From Massilioclostridium coli (GTDB lineage: Bacteria > Bacillota > Clostridia > Oscillospirales > Ruminococcaceae): a stretch of 64,000 nt of DNA. The DNA lies in assembly GCF_900095865.1 (NCBI RefSeq), contig NZ_FMIZ01000006.1, positions 186,001-250,000 of the forward strand, read 5' to 3'. Below the pieces are notes generated by a model. The model worked only from the letters and a program-made list of their open reading frames with translations, was not told the origin of the DNA and did no database searches. The translations under genes and the position numbers were made by a program. Shown here one piece after another: positions 35,872 through 44,027 of the stretch; positions within the stretch are counted from its first letter, which is position 1; every line of letters begins with the position of its first letter.

Positions 35872-35899
35872 GAAAGACCGGGTCGCAACCCAGTCTTTC
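35872..35899 (-). promoter_or_regulatory. rimP leader hairpin
   Basis: 12-bp stem GAAAGACTGGGT/ACCCGGTCTTTC (one U.G wobble in the RNA) with a TGCG tetraloop, between the promoter and rimP. No long T-run follows directly, so regulation of the leader or RNA processing is more likely than simple termination. Confidence 0.6.
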
Positions 35900-35922
35900 C
35901 AATTACCATATTTACCACTACT

Positions 35923-35951
35923 ATGGTAACACAAAACAAAAAGGATGTCAA
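35923..35951 (-). promoter_or_regulatory. Promoter of the rimP-ribF operon
   Basis: Minus-strand TTGACA, 17-base spacer ending TGT, TACCAT (extended -10). It overlaps the end of the preceding Sfp-type gene, showing that the translation operon has its own promoter. Confidence 0.65.
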
Positions 35952-36616
35952 CCGTTTTTCCCTGTTCTTTCCAGGTTTTTCGGATTTATGACTAAAATAT
36001 TGGGTTTCTGGATAGATTCACAGCAAACTGCCACCTGATACCCAGGCAAGTCATCATAAGAATAAAACTGGCATCCGGTACAATCGGTTATGATTTTACC
36101 ATGATCCTCATAACACATAAATTGGGATAATCCCAAGGAAATCCCCTCCCCTTGGTATTTACAATAACTTTCTTTTAATGTCCATAAGGTGAAGAAAAAG
36201 TCAACTGGGTTACCACTAAAAGAATAATAATTCCATTCCTCTGGAACCATAACTCGTTTTGCCACCCTAGATTTTTCCGGTCGAATTTGTTGCAAATCAA
36301 CTCCAATGGGTTTCTGATGGAGTGCAATCCCAATCCAATCCCCAGAATGGCTTATATTAAACTGGATTTGAGGGGCATCCTGAAAATAAGGTTTTCCGTG
36401 TTGGTCAACATTCCATTGTAAATCAGCGCAATTCAAACCAAAATAATGTTGTATTCCATACTCCAACAGCTTCCAGGAATAAAAACAGCGCAGCTTATCC
36501 TTCTCACACTTCATCAGTCTAATTTTTTTCAACCGATGTTCTGGCAATTGTTGAATTATCTTCTGTTGTTCTATTTTCTTACCTGCAATTGAGCAAAGCA
36601 ACAAAACCGGTTCCAT
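35948..36616 (-). CDS. 4'-phosphopantetheinyl transferase, Sfp type
   Basis: Transfers the phosphopantetheine arm of CoA to a carrier-protein serine. 222 residues with DQHGKPYF, IQFNISHSGDWIGIAL, PIGVDLQQIRP and FFTLWTLKESYCKYQGEG, which contain the CoA- and Mg-binding residues (Asp in GVDLQ, Glu and Lys in LKESYCK). No NRPS or PKS genes lie nearby, so a housekeeping or unlinked partner is implied. Confidence 0.92.
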   Translation of the reverse strand: MEPVLLLCSIAGKKIEQQKIIQQLPEHRLKKIRLMKCEKDKLRCFYSWKLLEYGIQHYFGLNCADLQWNVDQHGKPYFQDAPQIQFNISHSGDWIGIALHQKPIGVDLQQIRPEKSRVAKRVMVPEEWNYYSFSGNPVDFFFTLWTLKESYCKYQGEGISLGLSQFMCYEDHGKIITDCTGCQFYSYDDLPGYQVAVCCESIQKPNILVINPKNLERTGKNG

Positions 36617-36678
36617 TCATTCTTCCCCTTTCATTATTTTTACTATTGTACCACAAACAATAAACTAGAATCAATTTT

Positions 36679-36707
36679 TTGACATGGTTGAGAAACTAAA
36701 GTATAAT
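36679..36707 (+). promoter_or_regulatory. Consensus sigma-A promoter of the DUF89 gene
   Basis: TTGACA, 17-base spacer, TATAAT: a perfect match, 39 bases before the start codon. Confidence 0.85.
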
Positions 36708-36745
36708 AAAAATATCTTAAATAATATAGAAAAAGGTGAACTGAA

Positions 36746-37612
36746 ATGAAGTTAAATCCTTCCTGTATCCCCTGCTTAGTCCAAAAACAGCAAAAACGAG
36801 TAGCCCATGAGGATACTGAAAAACAGCTGCATTATTTAAAAGATGTGTTAGGAGCAATCGCCAACTCTCAGGAACAGGCATCCGCTCCTTATTTAACTTC
36901 GACGATCAATCGAGTTTATCAAAACTATTTTGGAAAACAGGATGATTACGCAGAATTAAAACAGCAATATAATGCATATCTATTAGAGCGTATGGAACAA
37001 ATCCAGAATAAAATCAACCATGCGGCTGACCCATTGTTGGCAGGAATCCAGTATGCTCGGGCAGGCAATTACATTGATTTTGGAGCAATGAACCAGGTCA
37101 ATACAGAGGATTTAGACCATCTGTTGGAAACTGCATTAGAACAAACCATTGATCAAAAAACCTATCAGCAGTTTTTCGAACAGTTAAATTCCGCAAAAAA
37201 ATTGGTGTACTTAACCGACAACTGCGGCGAAATTGTATTGGATATGCTATTGTTGCAGCAATTAAAAAAATTTAACCTGGATATCACTGTTATTGTCCGA
37301 GGAGCCCCTATTTTAAACGATGCCACCTTACAGGATGCTAAACAGTGCAAAATGGACCAGCAGTTCCGGATATTAGAAAATGGGACAGATATCGCCGGCA
37401 CTGAATTGGAGTTAATTTCCGATGAGGCAAAACAAGCAATTCAACAAGCGGATATTATCATTTCCAAAGGGCAAGGGAATTTTGAGAGTTTGCACGGCTG
37501 CGGTTTAAATATCTACTACCTTTTTTTATGTAAATGCCAGCTATTTGTAAACCGGTTCCACTTAAACCATTTGGATGGTGTTTTTATTAACGAAAGGGAT
37601 GTACAAATATAA
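36746..37612 (+). CDS. DUF89/ARMT1-like protein, predicted damage-control phosphatase
   Basis: 288 residues. N-terminal PSCIPCLVQKQ with CxxC and the metal-site segments YLTDNCGEIVLDMLLLQQL, VIVRGAPILNDATLQDA, ADIIISKGQGNFESL match DUF89 proteins, some of which are metal-dependent phosphatases acting on aberrant phosphometabolites (CoA or sugar phosphates). The catalytic Asp-Asn pair (DNCGE) is intact. Substrate not predictable. Confidence 0.9.
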   Translation: MKLNPSCIPCLVQKQQKRVAHEDTEKQLHYLKDVLGAIANSQEQASAPYLTSTINRVYQNYFGKQDDYAELKQQYNAYLLERMEQIQNKINHAADPLLAGIQYARAGNYIDFGAMNQVNTEDLDHLLETALEQTIDQKTYQQFFEQLNSAKKLVYLTDNCGEIVLDMLLLQQLKKFNLDITVIVRGAPILNDATLQDAKQCKMDQQFRILENGTDIAGTELELISDEAKQAIQQADIIISKGQGNFESLHGCGLNIYYLFLCKCQLFVNRFHLNHLDGVFINERDVQI

Positions 37613-37684
37613 AAACCTTTAACTAATATTTCGTATTAAAATAACACAACTCAACAATTTGTATTATTTGTTTTTGCGTTATAC

Positions 37685-37713
37685 TTGACAAGGGACTTAC
37701 TCCTTGCTATACT
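37685..37713 (+). promoter_or_regulatory. Promoter of the ABC-F gene
   Basis: TTGACA, 17-base spacer ending TTGC, TATACT with extended -10. Transcription would start near 37720, giving a leader of about 245 nt. Confidence 0.8.
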
Positions 37714-37748
37714 AAACCCGAAAAATAAAATCAGTTTGGAGATGAAAA

Positions 37749-37846
37749 CATGAGAAATACTTCCTGCTAATTAGATTGGGGAAACAAATTAAACCAACGG
37801 CAAGCCCGTTTTGTTTGTTGTACCCCTTGCAGGAAAGTAACTCATG
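37749..37846 (+). promoter_or_regulatory. Anti-anti-terminator pairing in the ABC-F leader
   Basis: CATGAG-AAAT-ACTTCCTGC (37749-37767), which covers the leader peptide, can pair with GCAGGAAAGT-AA-CTCATG (37829-37846). The second arm runs on into TGGTTT, which can pair with GAACCA just before the terminator. A ribosome held on the leader peptide would free the second arm. This is the layout of ribosome-controlled attenuators. Confidence 0.6.
37750..37770 (+). CDS. Six-codon leader peptide MRNTSC
   Basis: ATG 37750 follows TTGGAG by 8 bases and stops at TAA 37768-37770. The product M-R-N-T-S-C is the usual size of an attenuator leader for ribosome-protection and Erm resistance genes. Its sequence takes part in the leader pairing, and it lies 197 bases before the ABC-F start. 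Confidence 0.6.
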   Translation: MRNTSC

Positions 37847-37900
37847 GTTTTGTCCCGTTGTTCCTAGGGAGAATTCTCTTTCTTCCCCTTTGTTTGAACC

Positions 37901-37933
37901 AGGCCACAGAATTACTTTTCTGCGGCCTTTTTT
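37901..37933 (+). terminator. Attenuator terminator before the ABC-F gene
   Basis: AGGCC-A-CAGAA / TTCTG-C-GGCCT stem, 6-base loop, then TTTTTT, ending 33 bases before the ABC-F start. A terminator in front of its own gene is expected only if transcription is conditionally read through. Confidence 0.85.
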
Positions 37934-37966
37934 GATGTCATAAAATAATATAAGGGGGAATTTTAA

Positions 37967-39481
37967 ATGTCTTTGATTTCAATTCAAAATTTAACCTTTT
38001 CTTATGATGGAAATGATCAAACCATCTTTGACCATGTCTCTTTCCAGTTTGATACCCATTGGAAACTAGGATTTATTGGTAGGAATGGACGAGGAAAGAC
38101 CACTTTCCTGCGCCTATTGCAAAAAGAATTCTCTTATACTGGCACTATCTCCTGTGCAGTACCACTTTATTATTTTCCAATGCGAATTCCTGACCAGGAT
38201 GAAATGGTAGTGGATTTGCTTTCGATATTCAACCCCAACTGTGATTTATGGATGTTTCAACGGGAATTTTCCCTGTTGAAATTGGATGAATCTGTATTAT
38301 ATCGACCTTATTCTACATTAAGTAATGGAGAACAGACAAAAATACAACTGGCGTCCCTATTTTTACAAGAAAACAGCTTTTTATTGATTGATGAACCCAC
38401 CAACCATCTGGATTGGCATGGGCGCCAAACGGTTGCCCGCTATCTCAATCAAAAGAAACAGGGGTTTCTGCTGGTTTCCCATGATAGAACTTTTCTAGAC
38501 CAGTGTGTAGACCATATCCTTTCCATAAACCGAAACAATATAGAGGTACAACAAGGAAATTGTTCCAGCTGTCTGGAGAACAAACAGCGCCAAGACCAGT
38601 TTGAACAAGCAGAAAACGAAAAACTGCAAAAAGAGATTAGCCGCTTACAAAAATCAGCCCAGCAGACCGCCAATTGGTCGGACAAATTGGAAAAAACCAA
38701 AATTGGAACTCGAGTTTCAGGCTTAAAACCGGATAGAGGGTATATTGGGCACAAATCCGCTAAGATGATGCAGCGCTCTAAATCCATACAACAACGCCGC
38801 CAAAAGGCAGTTGAGCAAAAATCTTCTTTGCTTAAAAATATCGAAACAACTGCTACCCTAAAATTGTCTCCCCTTACTTGGCATACGAATACAGTAGCAT
38901 CCTGCTCTAATCTCTCTATTACATATGATGATATTTCTGTTTGCCAGGATGTCGCCTTTACCATCCAGCGTGGGGATCGGATTGCATTATGTGGAAAAAA
39001 TGGATGTGGAAAATCCAGTATTTTAAAATTATTCCAGGGCTATTCCATTCCTTATCAGGGTGAAATCTCAATTCATCCTAATTTACAAATCTCCTATCTC
39101 CCTCAGGACTGTTCTCAGTTAAACGGAGATTTAAAAGAATTTATCCAACAGCACAACTTAGAAGAAAGCCTGTTCAAAGCAATTTTAAGGAAACTGGATT
39201 TCTCCCGCTCCCTTTTTGATCTGCCAATGGAGGGTTATAGCAATGGGCAAAAGAAAAAAATATACCTTGCTGCCAGCTTATGCAAACCTGCCCATTTATA
39301 TCTTTGGGACGAACCCCTTAATTATATTGATTTGTACTCCCGCATCCAGATAGAAGAATTGCTGCTGCAATACCAGCCCACCCTCCTGTTTGTGGAACAC
39401 GACCAATCTTTTCTGGAACATGTTGCCACCAAACAAGTTGTATTGTCATCTTCTTGTCCTATTCACAAAAATATTGTATGA
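37967..39481 (+). CDS. Lsa-family ABC-F ribosome-protection ATPase
   Basis: 504 residues with two ABC domains and no membrane part. Walker A1 IGRNGRGKTT (37-46), signature LSNGEQTKIQLASL, Walker B LLIDEPTNHLD; a linker of about 80 residues (residues 195-290, EKLQKEISRLQKSAQQT) that reaches the peptidyl-transferase centre; Walker A2 GKNGCGKSS, signature YSNGQKKKIYLAASL, Walker B LYLWDEPLNYID. The stretches DTHWKLGFIGRNGRGKTT and WDEPLNY are close to Lsa(A), which dislodges lincosamides, streptogramin A and pleuromutilins. Spectrum must be tested. Controlled by an attenuator leader. Confidence 0.85.
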   Translation: MSLISIQNLTFSYDGNDQTIFDHVSFQFDTHWKLGFIGRNGRGKTTFLRLLQKEFSYTGTISCAVPLYYFPMRIPDQDEMVVDLLSIFNPNCDLWMFQREFSLLKLDESVLYRPYSTLSNGEQTKIQLASLFLQENSFLLIDEPTNHLDWHGRQTVARYLNQKKQGFLLVSHDRTFLDQCVDHILSINRNNIEVQQGNCSSCLENKQRQDQFEQAENEKLQKEISRLQKSAQQTANWSDKLEKTKIGTRVSGLKPDRGYIGHKSAKMMQRSKSIQQRRQKAVEQKSSLLKNIETTATLKLSPLTWHTNTVASCSNLSITYDDISVCQDVAFTIQRGDRIALCGKNGCGKSSILKLFQGYSIPYQGEISIHPNLQISYLPQDCSQLNGDLKEFIQQHNLEESLFKAILRKLDFSRSLFDLPMEGYSNGQKKKIYLAASLCKPAHLYLWDEPLNYIDLYSRIQIEELLLQYQPTLLFVEHDQSFLEHVATKQVVLSSSCPIHKNIV

Positions 39482-39495
39482 TACATAAGAGGTTT

Positions 39496-39514
39496 TTACA
39501 TTTCCCTTACATTT
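39496..39514 (+). promoter_or_regulatory. Direct repeats before the response-regulator gene
   Basis: TTACATTT-CCC-TTACATTT: two identical 8-base sites 11 bp apart (one helical turn), the usual form of an OmpR/PhoB-class binding site. About 70 bases before the regulator start, so autoregulation is likely. Confidence 0.55.
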
Positions 39515-39580
39515 TATTGCATACTTAAAAATCCTTTTCTGCCATACTAATAATAGCGTAAGAAGATAGAGAGGAATGCT

Positions 39581-40234
39581 ATGTACCATATTTTTATTGT
39601 AGAAGATGACTCTTCCATTACAAAAATGATCCAAACTACGTTGGAAATTGGTGGATACCAAAGCAGCACTTGTGAAAACGGGAAACAGGCAGTAGAACAA
39701 ATTTTATCCCAGCCATTTGACCTTATCCTGTTAGATGTCATGCTGCCGGATATGGATGGTTTTTCTATTTTGGAACAAATCCGCCATCTGGATATTCCAG
39801 TGATTTTTTTAACCGCCTTACAGGAAGTAACCGACAAAGTAAAAGGGTTGCGTCTGGGAGCAGAAGATTATATTGTCAAACCGTTTGAGGCAATGGAACT
39901 GCTGGCAAGGATTGAAGTTGTCCTACGCCGTACCCATCGGGAAAACACCCAGCTATCCTACCAGAATATTTTAGTGAACACCGAACAGCATATGGTGTAC
40001 CGAAACGATATCCCTATCAACCTAACCCCAAAAGAGTTTGAAGTATTGGTGTTTTTCCTGAAACATCCCAATATCGCCATCACCAGGGAACGGCTCTTAT
40101 CCTCTATTTGGGGCTATGAATACGAAGGGGAAACTAGAACAGTGGACATCCATATCCAACAAATCCGGAAAAAATTAGGTTTAAAAGATAAACTGGTAAC
40201 CATCCCAAAATTGGGGTACCGGTTAGATCAATGA
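39581..40234 (+). CDS. OmpR/PhoB-family response regulator
   Basis: 217 residues. Receiver domain with the acidic pair EDD (8-10), phosphorylated Asp in LILLDVMLPDMDG (Asp 52), Thr in FLTAL and Lys in VKPF; C-terminal winged helix (NLTPKEFEVLVFFLKHPN, TRERLLSSIWGYEYEGETRTVDIHIQQIRKKLG). Operon with the histidine kinase that starts 10 bases later. No terminator separates it from the ABC-F gene upstream, only 100 bases away. Confidence 0.95.
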   Translation: MYHIFIVEDDSSITKMIQTTLEIGGYQSSTCENGKQAVEQILSQPFDLILLDVMLPDMDGFSILEQIRHLDIPVIFLTALQEVTDKVKGLRLGAEDYIVKPFEAMELLARIEVVLRRTHRENTQLSYQNILVNTEQHMVYRNDIPINLTPKEFEVLVFFLKHPNIAITRERLLSSIWGYEYEGETRTVDIHIQQIRKKLGLKDKLVTIPKLGYRLDQ

Positions 40235-40244
40235 GGAAACAATA

Positions 40245-41675
40245 ATGCGTTTATGGCAAAAAATATTCCTTTGTACACTGCTTTTAACGGTGTGTTCGGT
40301 TAATTTAATTATTTTTCTGCTTTTGACTAACAACTATCGTCAGACGATACAACAGCAAAAACAGGTGGCATTTACACAGCATATTTCTATGATTAACTCC
40401 ATACAAAATGCCATCAACTATGAGAAATTAAAAATTTCCCTGCTCATTTTAGATCAGGAATATGTCAAAAATACGGTTCTGGAAATTCTTTCGAAAAATA
40501 ATAACGATGCTGTTTCCTTTTGGATTTATGACCAAAATCAAAACCAGATTTCTTCTGGTGACTGTCCTTGGAGTTTCCAGCCATTGTTACAACAAGCGGA
40601 ACAATCCGATGATTATCAAACACAGCTAGTCCGGACAGATTCTAAGTCCCACCTACTTATCACATCCAAGGTTATATTAAATTATGAAACATACTATCTG
40701 TCCAGCGCGTTTGATATTACCAACCTCGAGCAGAGTTATCAACAGCAAATTCGTTCTACCCAATGGCTCAGTATGTTGTGCTCTATTTTTATTGCTGGAG
40801 TTTTGATGATTTTTGTCCAAATCCTGCTCCGACCACTACAACGGATTAACCAAGGGACCAAAGAGATCGCCCAAGGGAACTACCAAAAACGGTTAAGCTG
40901 CAAGGGCTCCACCGAGATCTCGGAACTAGCCTCCAACATGAACCAAATGGCAGATTCTATCCAGGAAAAAATAGATGATTTGGAGCAGGTAGCAGAAAAT
41001 CGGCAGCAGTTTATCGCCAATCTTGCCCATGAGATGAAAACCCCGCTTACCTCCATTTTAGGGTTTGCGGATATTATACGGATTAAAAAGGATTTATCCG
41101 AGCAAGAACGTCAAGAATATGCAGGAATCATTGTAAAAGAAACCAAGCGGCTCAGTGGATTATCTGGAAAACTAATGGAATTGATTTTGGTTGGACAGGA
41201 AAAATTACAAATGCAGGAAACCGAATTGAATCAATTGTTACAGGAAGTCGTGGAATCCTTTCAGCCTATTTTACAAAACCATAAAATTCAAATCCAACAA
41301 CAGCTGGAAGGTGGCAGAATGCAAATGGAACCGGAATTATTCCGCTCTATGGTATACAATATTTTAGAAAACGCCATCAAAGCTTCTCCAGCTGGAAGTA
41401 CTATCTGGATTTTCCAAAATAATTTGGACAACGGTGAGATTACAATTTCTATAAAGGACCAAGGAATGGGGATTTCCAAAGAAGATTTAAAAAAGGTTAC
41501 CGAGCCGTTTTACATGGTGGATAAATCCCGTTCCCGAAAAGCAGGAGGGGCCGGACTTGGTCTGGCACTATGTGAAAAAATTGCCCAGCTCCACCATGGC
41601 AATATCCAAATTGAAAGCCAGTTAGGAGAAGGGACTACTGTTACCATTCATCTTGAAAGGGGGAAAATGAATTGA
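40245..41675 (+). CDS. Sensor histidine kinase
   Basis: 476 residues. TM1 (about 7-29), extracellular sensor domain (30-168), TM2 (169-190), HAMP (LRPLQRINQGTKEIAQGNY), HisKA with FIANLAHEMKTPLTSILGF (phospho-His near 266), HATPase with NILENAIKASPAG, DQGMGISKED and GGAGLGLAL boxes. The signal is unknown; the sensor domain has no recognisable fold by eye. Confidence 0.95.
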   Translation: MRLWQKIFLCTLLLTVCSVNLIIFLLLTNNYRQTIQQQKQVAFTQHISMINSIQNAINYEKLKISLLILDQEYVKNTVLEILSKNNNDAVSFWIYDQNQNQISSGDCPWSFQPLLQQAEQSDDYQTQLVRTDSKSHLLITSKVILNYETYYLSSAFDITNLEQSYQQQIRSTQWLSMLCSIFIAGVLMIFVQILLRPLQRINQGTKEIAQGNYQKRLSCKGSTEISELASNMNQMADSIQEKIDDLEQVAENRQQFIANLAHEMKTPLTSILGFADIIRIKKDLSEQERQEYAGIIVKETKRLSGLSGKLMELILVGQEKLQMQETELNQLLQEVVESFQPILQNHKIQIQQQLEGGRMQMEPELFRSMVYNILENAIKASPAGSTIWIFQNNLDNGEITISIKDQGMGISKEDLKKVTEPFYMVDKSRSRKAGGAGLGLALCEKIAQLHHGNIQIESQLGEGTTVTIHLERGKMN

Positions 41676-42619
41676 GACGTTTCCGTTCTATTTTGATTAC
41701 AATTATCTGCTCTATTTTAATTTTAGTGCTTTCTTTTTCTTCTTTTTCGGTTATGGATTATTTTTTATTTCGGAGCGATTCCAGTATCGCACCTCTTTCT
41801 GTTTCCAACTCTATTAACAGTGCAAACATCAACCAACAATTACAGGTTTTCCCCTGGGATACTGAACAATACAAAGCATTCCAACCTTCCTATGACAATC
41901 ATTGGCCAGGAAACGGCTATAACCATATATTTTCGATTCTATGGAATTATTTAGAAATTTATTCTAAAAACGTTCTTGAAATTTCATTAAATTACATATA
42001 TTTTTCACAAAACGATCTTTCTGTTTCTTGCGGAGAAGATTTTGCTAAGATTCCATGTATTTATGAGTTCACCTATATCACGGAACAAACAGAACAAGAT
42101 AAAGGATCTTATAACCTAATAATTGATCAAATCATTTCTTTCAACGATGATTCCAACACAAAATACCGTCTACAAGCAGCAATTACAAAGGAAATTTTGT
42201 ATTCCGTACACATTACACCAATCGTTGACCATTCTAATACGAAAGATTTTCAGACTATTTTACAAACATCCTACCAAAATTTAAAGCAAAAGCCTATAGA
42301 GAATATTCAGTCCCACTTGCTTTATACTTATATGGCAGCTGATCAAAACAATCAAATAAAATTCTACAGTCCTTACCAATATAGCGATGAAATTTATGAC
42401 TATTCCATGGATATCTCAACAAAGCTGATAAAAACCTCCGACCAGTTGGTCTGTTTTTCCTATCTTACCAATTTCCTTTATTTTTTGTGGTTTGACCCAT
42501 ATACCTGTCGTTTTATTGGATACGATTTTGTGTATTTAGACTCGAAAAAATATTCTTTTGAATCTCCTACTTTAAGCCTGATTGATGAAAATTTTTCTTC
42601 CATCATCTATAACAACTAG
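41672..42619 (+). CDS. Signal-anchored extracytoplasmic protein of the two-component operon
   Basis: 315 residues, starting at a TTG that overlaps the kinase stop (TTGA) with AGGGGG 8 bases before it, so its translation is coupled. An N-terminal helix (6-28) is followed by a soluble Tyr/Asn-rich region of unknown fold. I do not recognise the family. The tight link to the kinase suggests a modulator of its extracellular sensor, like YycH/YycI for WalK, but there is no sequence evidence for homology. Confidence 0.7.
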   Translation: MRRFRSILITIICSILILVLSFSSFSVMDYFLFRSDSSIAPLSVSNSINSANINQQLQVFPWDTEQYKAFQPSYDNHWPGNGYNHIFSILWNYLEIYSKNVLEISLNYIYFSQNDLSVSCGEDFAKIPCIYEFTYITEQTEQDKGSYNLIIDQIISFNDDSNTKYRLQAAITKEILYSVHITPIVDHSNTKDFQTILQTSYQNLKQKPIENIQSHLLYTYMAADQNNQIKFYSPYQYSDEIYDYSMDISTKLIKTSDQLVCFSYLTNFLYFLWFDPYTCRFIGYDFVYLDSKKYSFESPTLSLIDENFSSIIYNN

Positions 42620-42697
42620 GTAAGGCCTACATTCACTGCATAAATATCCGGTTCCAATACAACCATTTGAACAGTTACCGCCGTATCGGAAAATCTT

Positions 42698-42744
42698 TGC
42701 CTTATGGATTGCAATCTTAGCATTTCATAAGGCATCATTTTTTT
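42698..42744 (+). terminator. Terminator of the two-component operon
   Basis: TGCCTTATG ... CATAAGGCA stem with a 19-base loop, followed by TCATTTTTTT. Confidence 0.75.
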
Positions 42745-42854
42745 GATAAAAGTTTTGTATTTGCAATTTCTCTATTTCTTACAACTTTTTTGCATTTTCT
42801 TGGATACTCCATGCCTACTGTTCTGTTAAGCTAAAGACAGGAGGTGGAGATCTT

Positions 42855-43598
42855 ATGAAGAAAGGGTCAACCAAATATTATTTAACAGCAGTTTTATCTG
42901 TTTTATTTGTAATAATAACCATAGCTGTCGTAGTTTTCAATACAGGTTGGGTTTCCAGCAAAAACAATGAATATTTTTTACAAAATACAAACCATAAAAC
43001 AGAAAAATGTCTATCCGTCCCCTATATGAATCAGTCAGATGAATATCCTACTGGATGCGAAATTGTCAGCGCGGCCATGGTATTACAATATTACCAATAC
43101 GATATTCCTGTAAATCAGCTGATTGATTGTTATTTGGACAAACAGGAAATCTGGAGCAGTGGGGGTAAACTATATGGTGGAAACCCAAATGAAGTATTTG
43201 TAGGCGATCCAAGAAACAGTAATAGTTATGGATGTTATGCACCTGTTATTACCAATATGTTAAACCAGGTACTTACAAACCATACCGCAAAAACGCTTAA
43301 CAATATTAGCCTGGAAAAGTTGGCAAACGATTATATCTCCAAAGGGCAACCCGTTTTAGTTTGGGTAACTATTGATATGAAGTCCTCTTATGAGGGGACA
43401 AAAATCTACCAGCAAGACGGTTCTACCTTTCAGTGGATTGCGCCGGAACACTGTATGGTTTTCATCGGATACGATGAGGAATCCTATTATTTTAATGATC
43501 CTTATCAAAACCATGGGGTGGTCCAATATCCAAAAGAACTGGTACAACAGCGCTATCAGGAAATGCAGCAGCAAGCTGTTATCGTCACCCCAAACTAA
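42855..43598 (+). CDS. C39-like (peptidase_C39_2) secreted cysteine protease
   Basis: 247 residues. N-terminal membrane anchor (7-29). Catalytic Cys in SDEYPTGCEIVSAAMVLQYY, His in APEHCMVFIGYDEESYYFNDPY and the following Asp are in the order of C39_2 papain-like peptidases. No ABC exporter or bacteriocin gene is nearby, so it is probably a stand-alone cell-surface protease or hydrolase. Ribosome site ACAGGAGG. Confidence 0.88.
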   Translation: MKKGSTKYYLTAVLSVLFVIITIAVVVFNTGWVSSKNNEYFLQNTNHKTEKCLSVPYMNQSDEYPTGCEIVSAAMVLQYYQYDIPVNQLIDCYLDKQEIWSSGGKLYGGNPNEVFVGDPRNSNSYGCYAPVITNMLNQVLTNHTAKTLNNISLEKLANDYISKGQPVLVWVTIDMKSSYEGTKIYQQDGSTFQWIAPEHCMVFIGYDEESYYFNDPYQNHGVVQYPKELVQQRYQEMQQQAVIVTPN

Positions 43599-43638
43599 TT
43601 TTAAATATTTCCGACAAATGAAAATAGAGAACAAATGA

Positions 43639-43818
43639 AATGAAGAATATTGCAAATGGTGCTACTCCAATGGAACGTTCAAATACAATAACATCAACGA
43701 TTTAATTGATTTTTGTGCAGAACACATGGCAAATGAACAATTATCTTCCGAACAAATTCGGGCATATATAACAGATATGTTACCAAAATTAAATTATTGG
43801 AAGGACTCAAACGAGTAA
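43639..43818 (+). pseudogene. Truncated zinc-ribbon (Zn_ribbon_2) protein remnant
   Basis: Frame reads NEEYCKWCYSNGTFKYNNIN...DFCAEHM...SSEQIRAYITDMLPKLNYW and stops at 43818. It matches the C-terminal two thirds of the small 'putative zinc ribbon' proteins that begin CxxCGMP...DFGT..DGSKNEEYCKYCY. The N-terminal half with the first CxxC and a start codon are missing; a stop (TGA) comes just before. So it is a fragment left after a deletion. Confidence 0.65.
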
Positions 43819-43900
43819 TTCACATATCTCTATTACTAGGAAGTTGAATCAAAGCAGATTCCTCTACACTTGTTGTTCCTTACCAGCTAGGTTTGATAGA

Positions 43901-43936
43901 AAATCCTCCGAATGATAAAATCATTCGGAGGATTTA
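43901..43936. terminator. Bidirectional terminator
   Basis: 16-bp perfect stem AAATCCTCCGAATGAT with its complement and a 3-base loop, between the zinc-ribbon remnant and the convergent HAD gene. Confidence 0.88.
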
Positions 43937-44027
43937 CCTTTTTATGAGTACTGCAATATGAAGCGCTGTTTTTTCTAATTCAATATTATTAATATGAATT
44001 TTACTATAGCACCACTCTATTTCTCTA

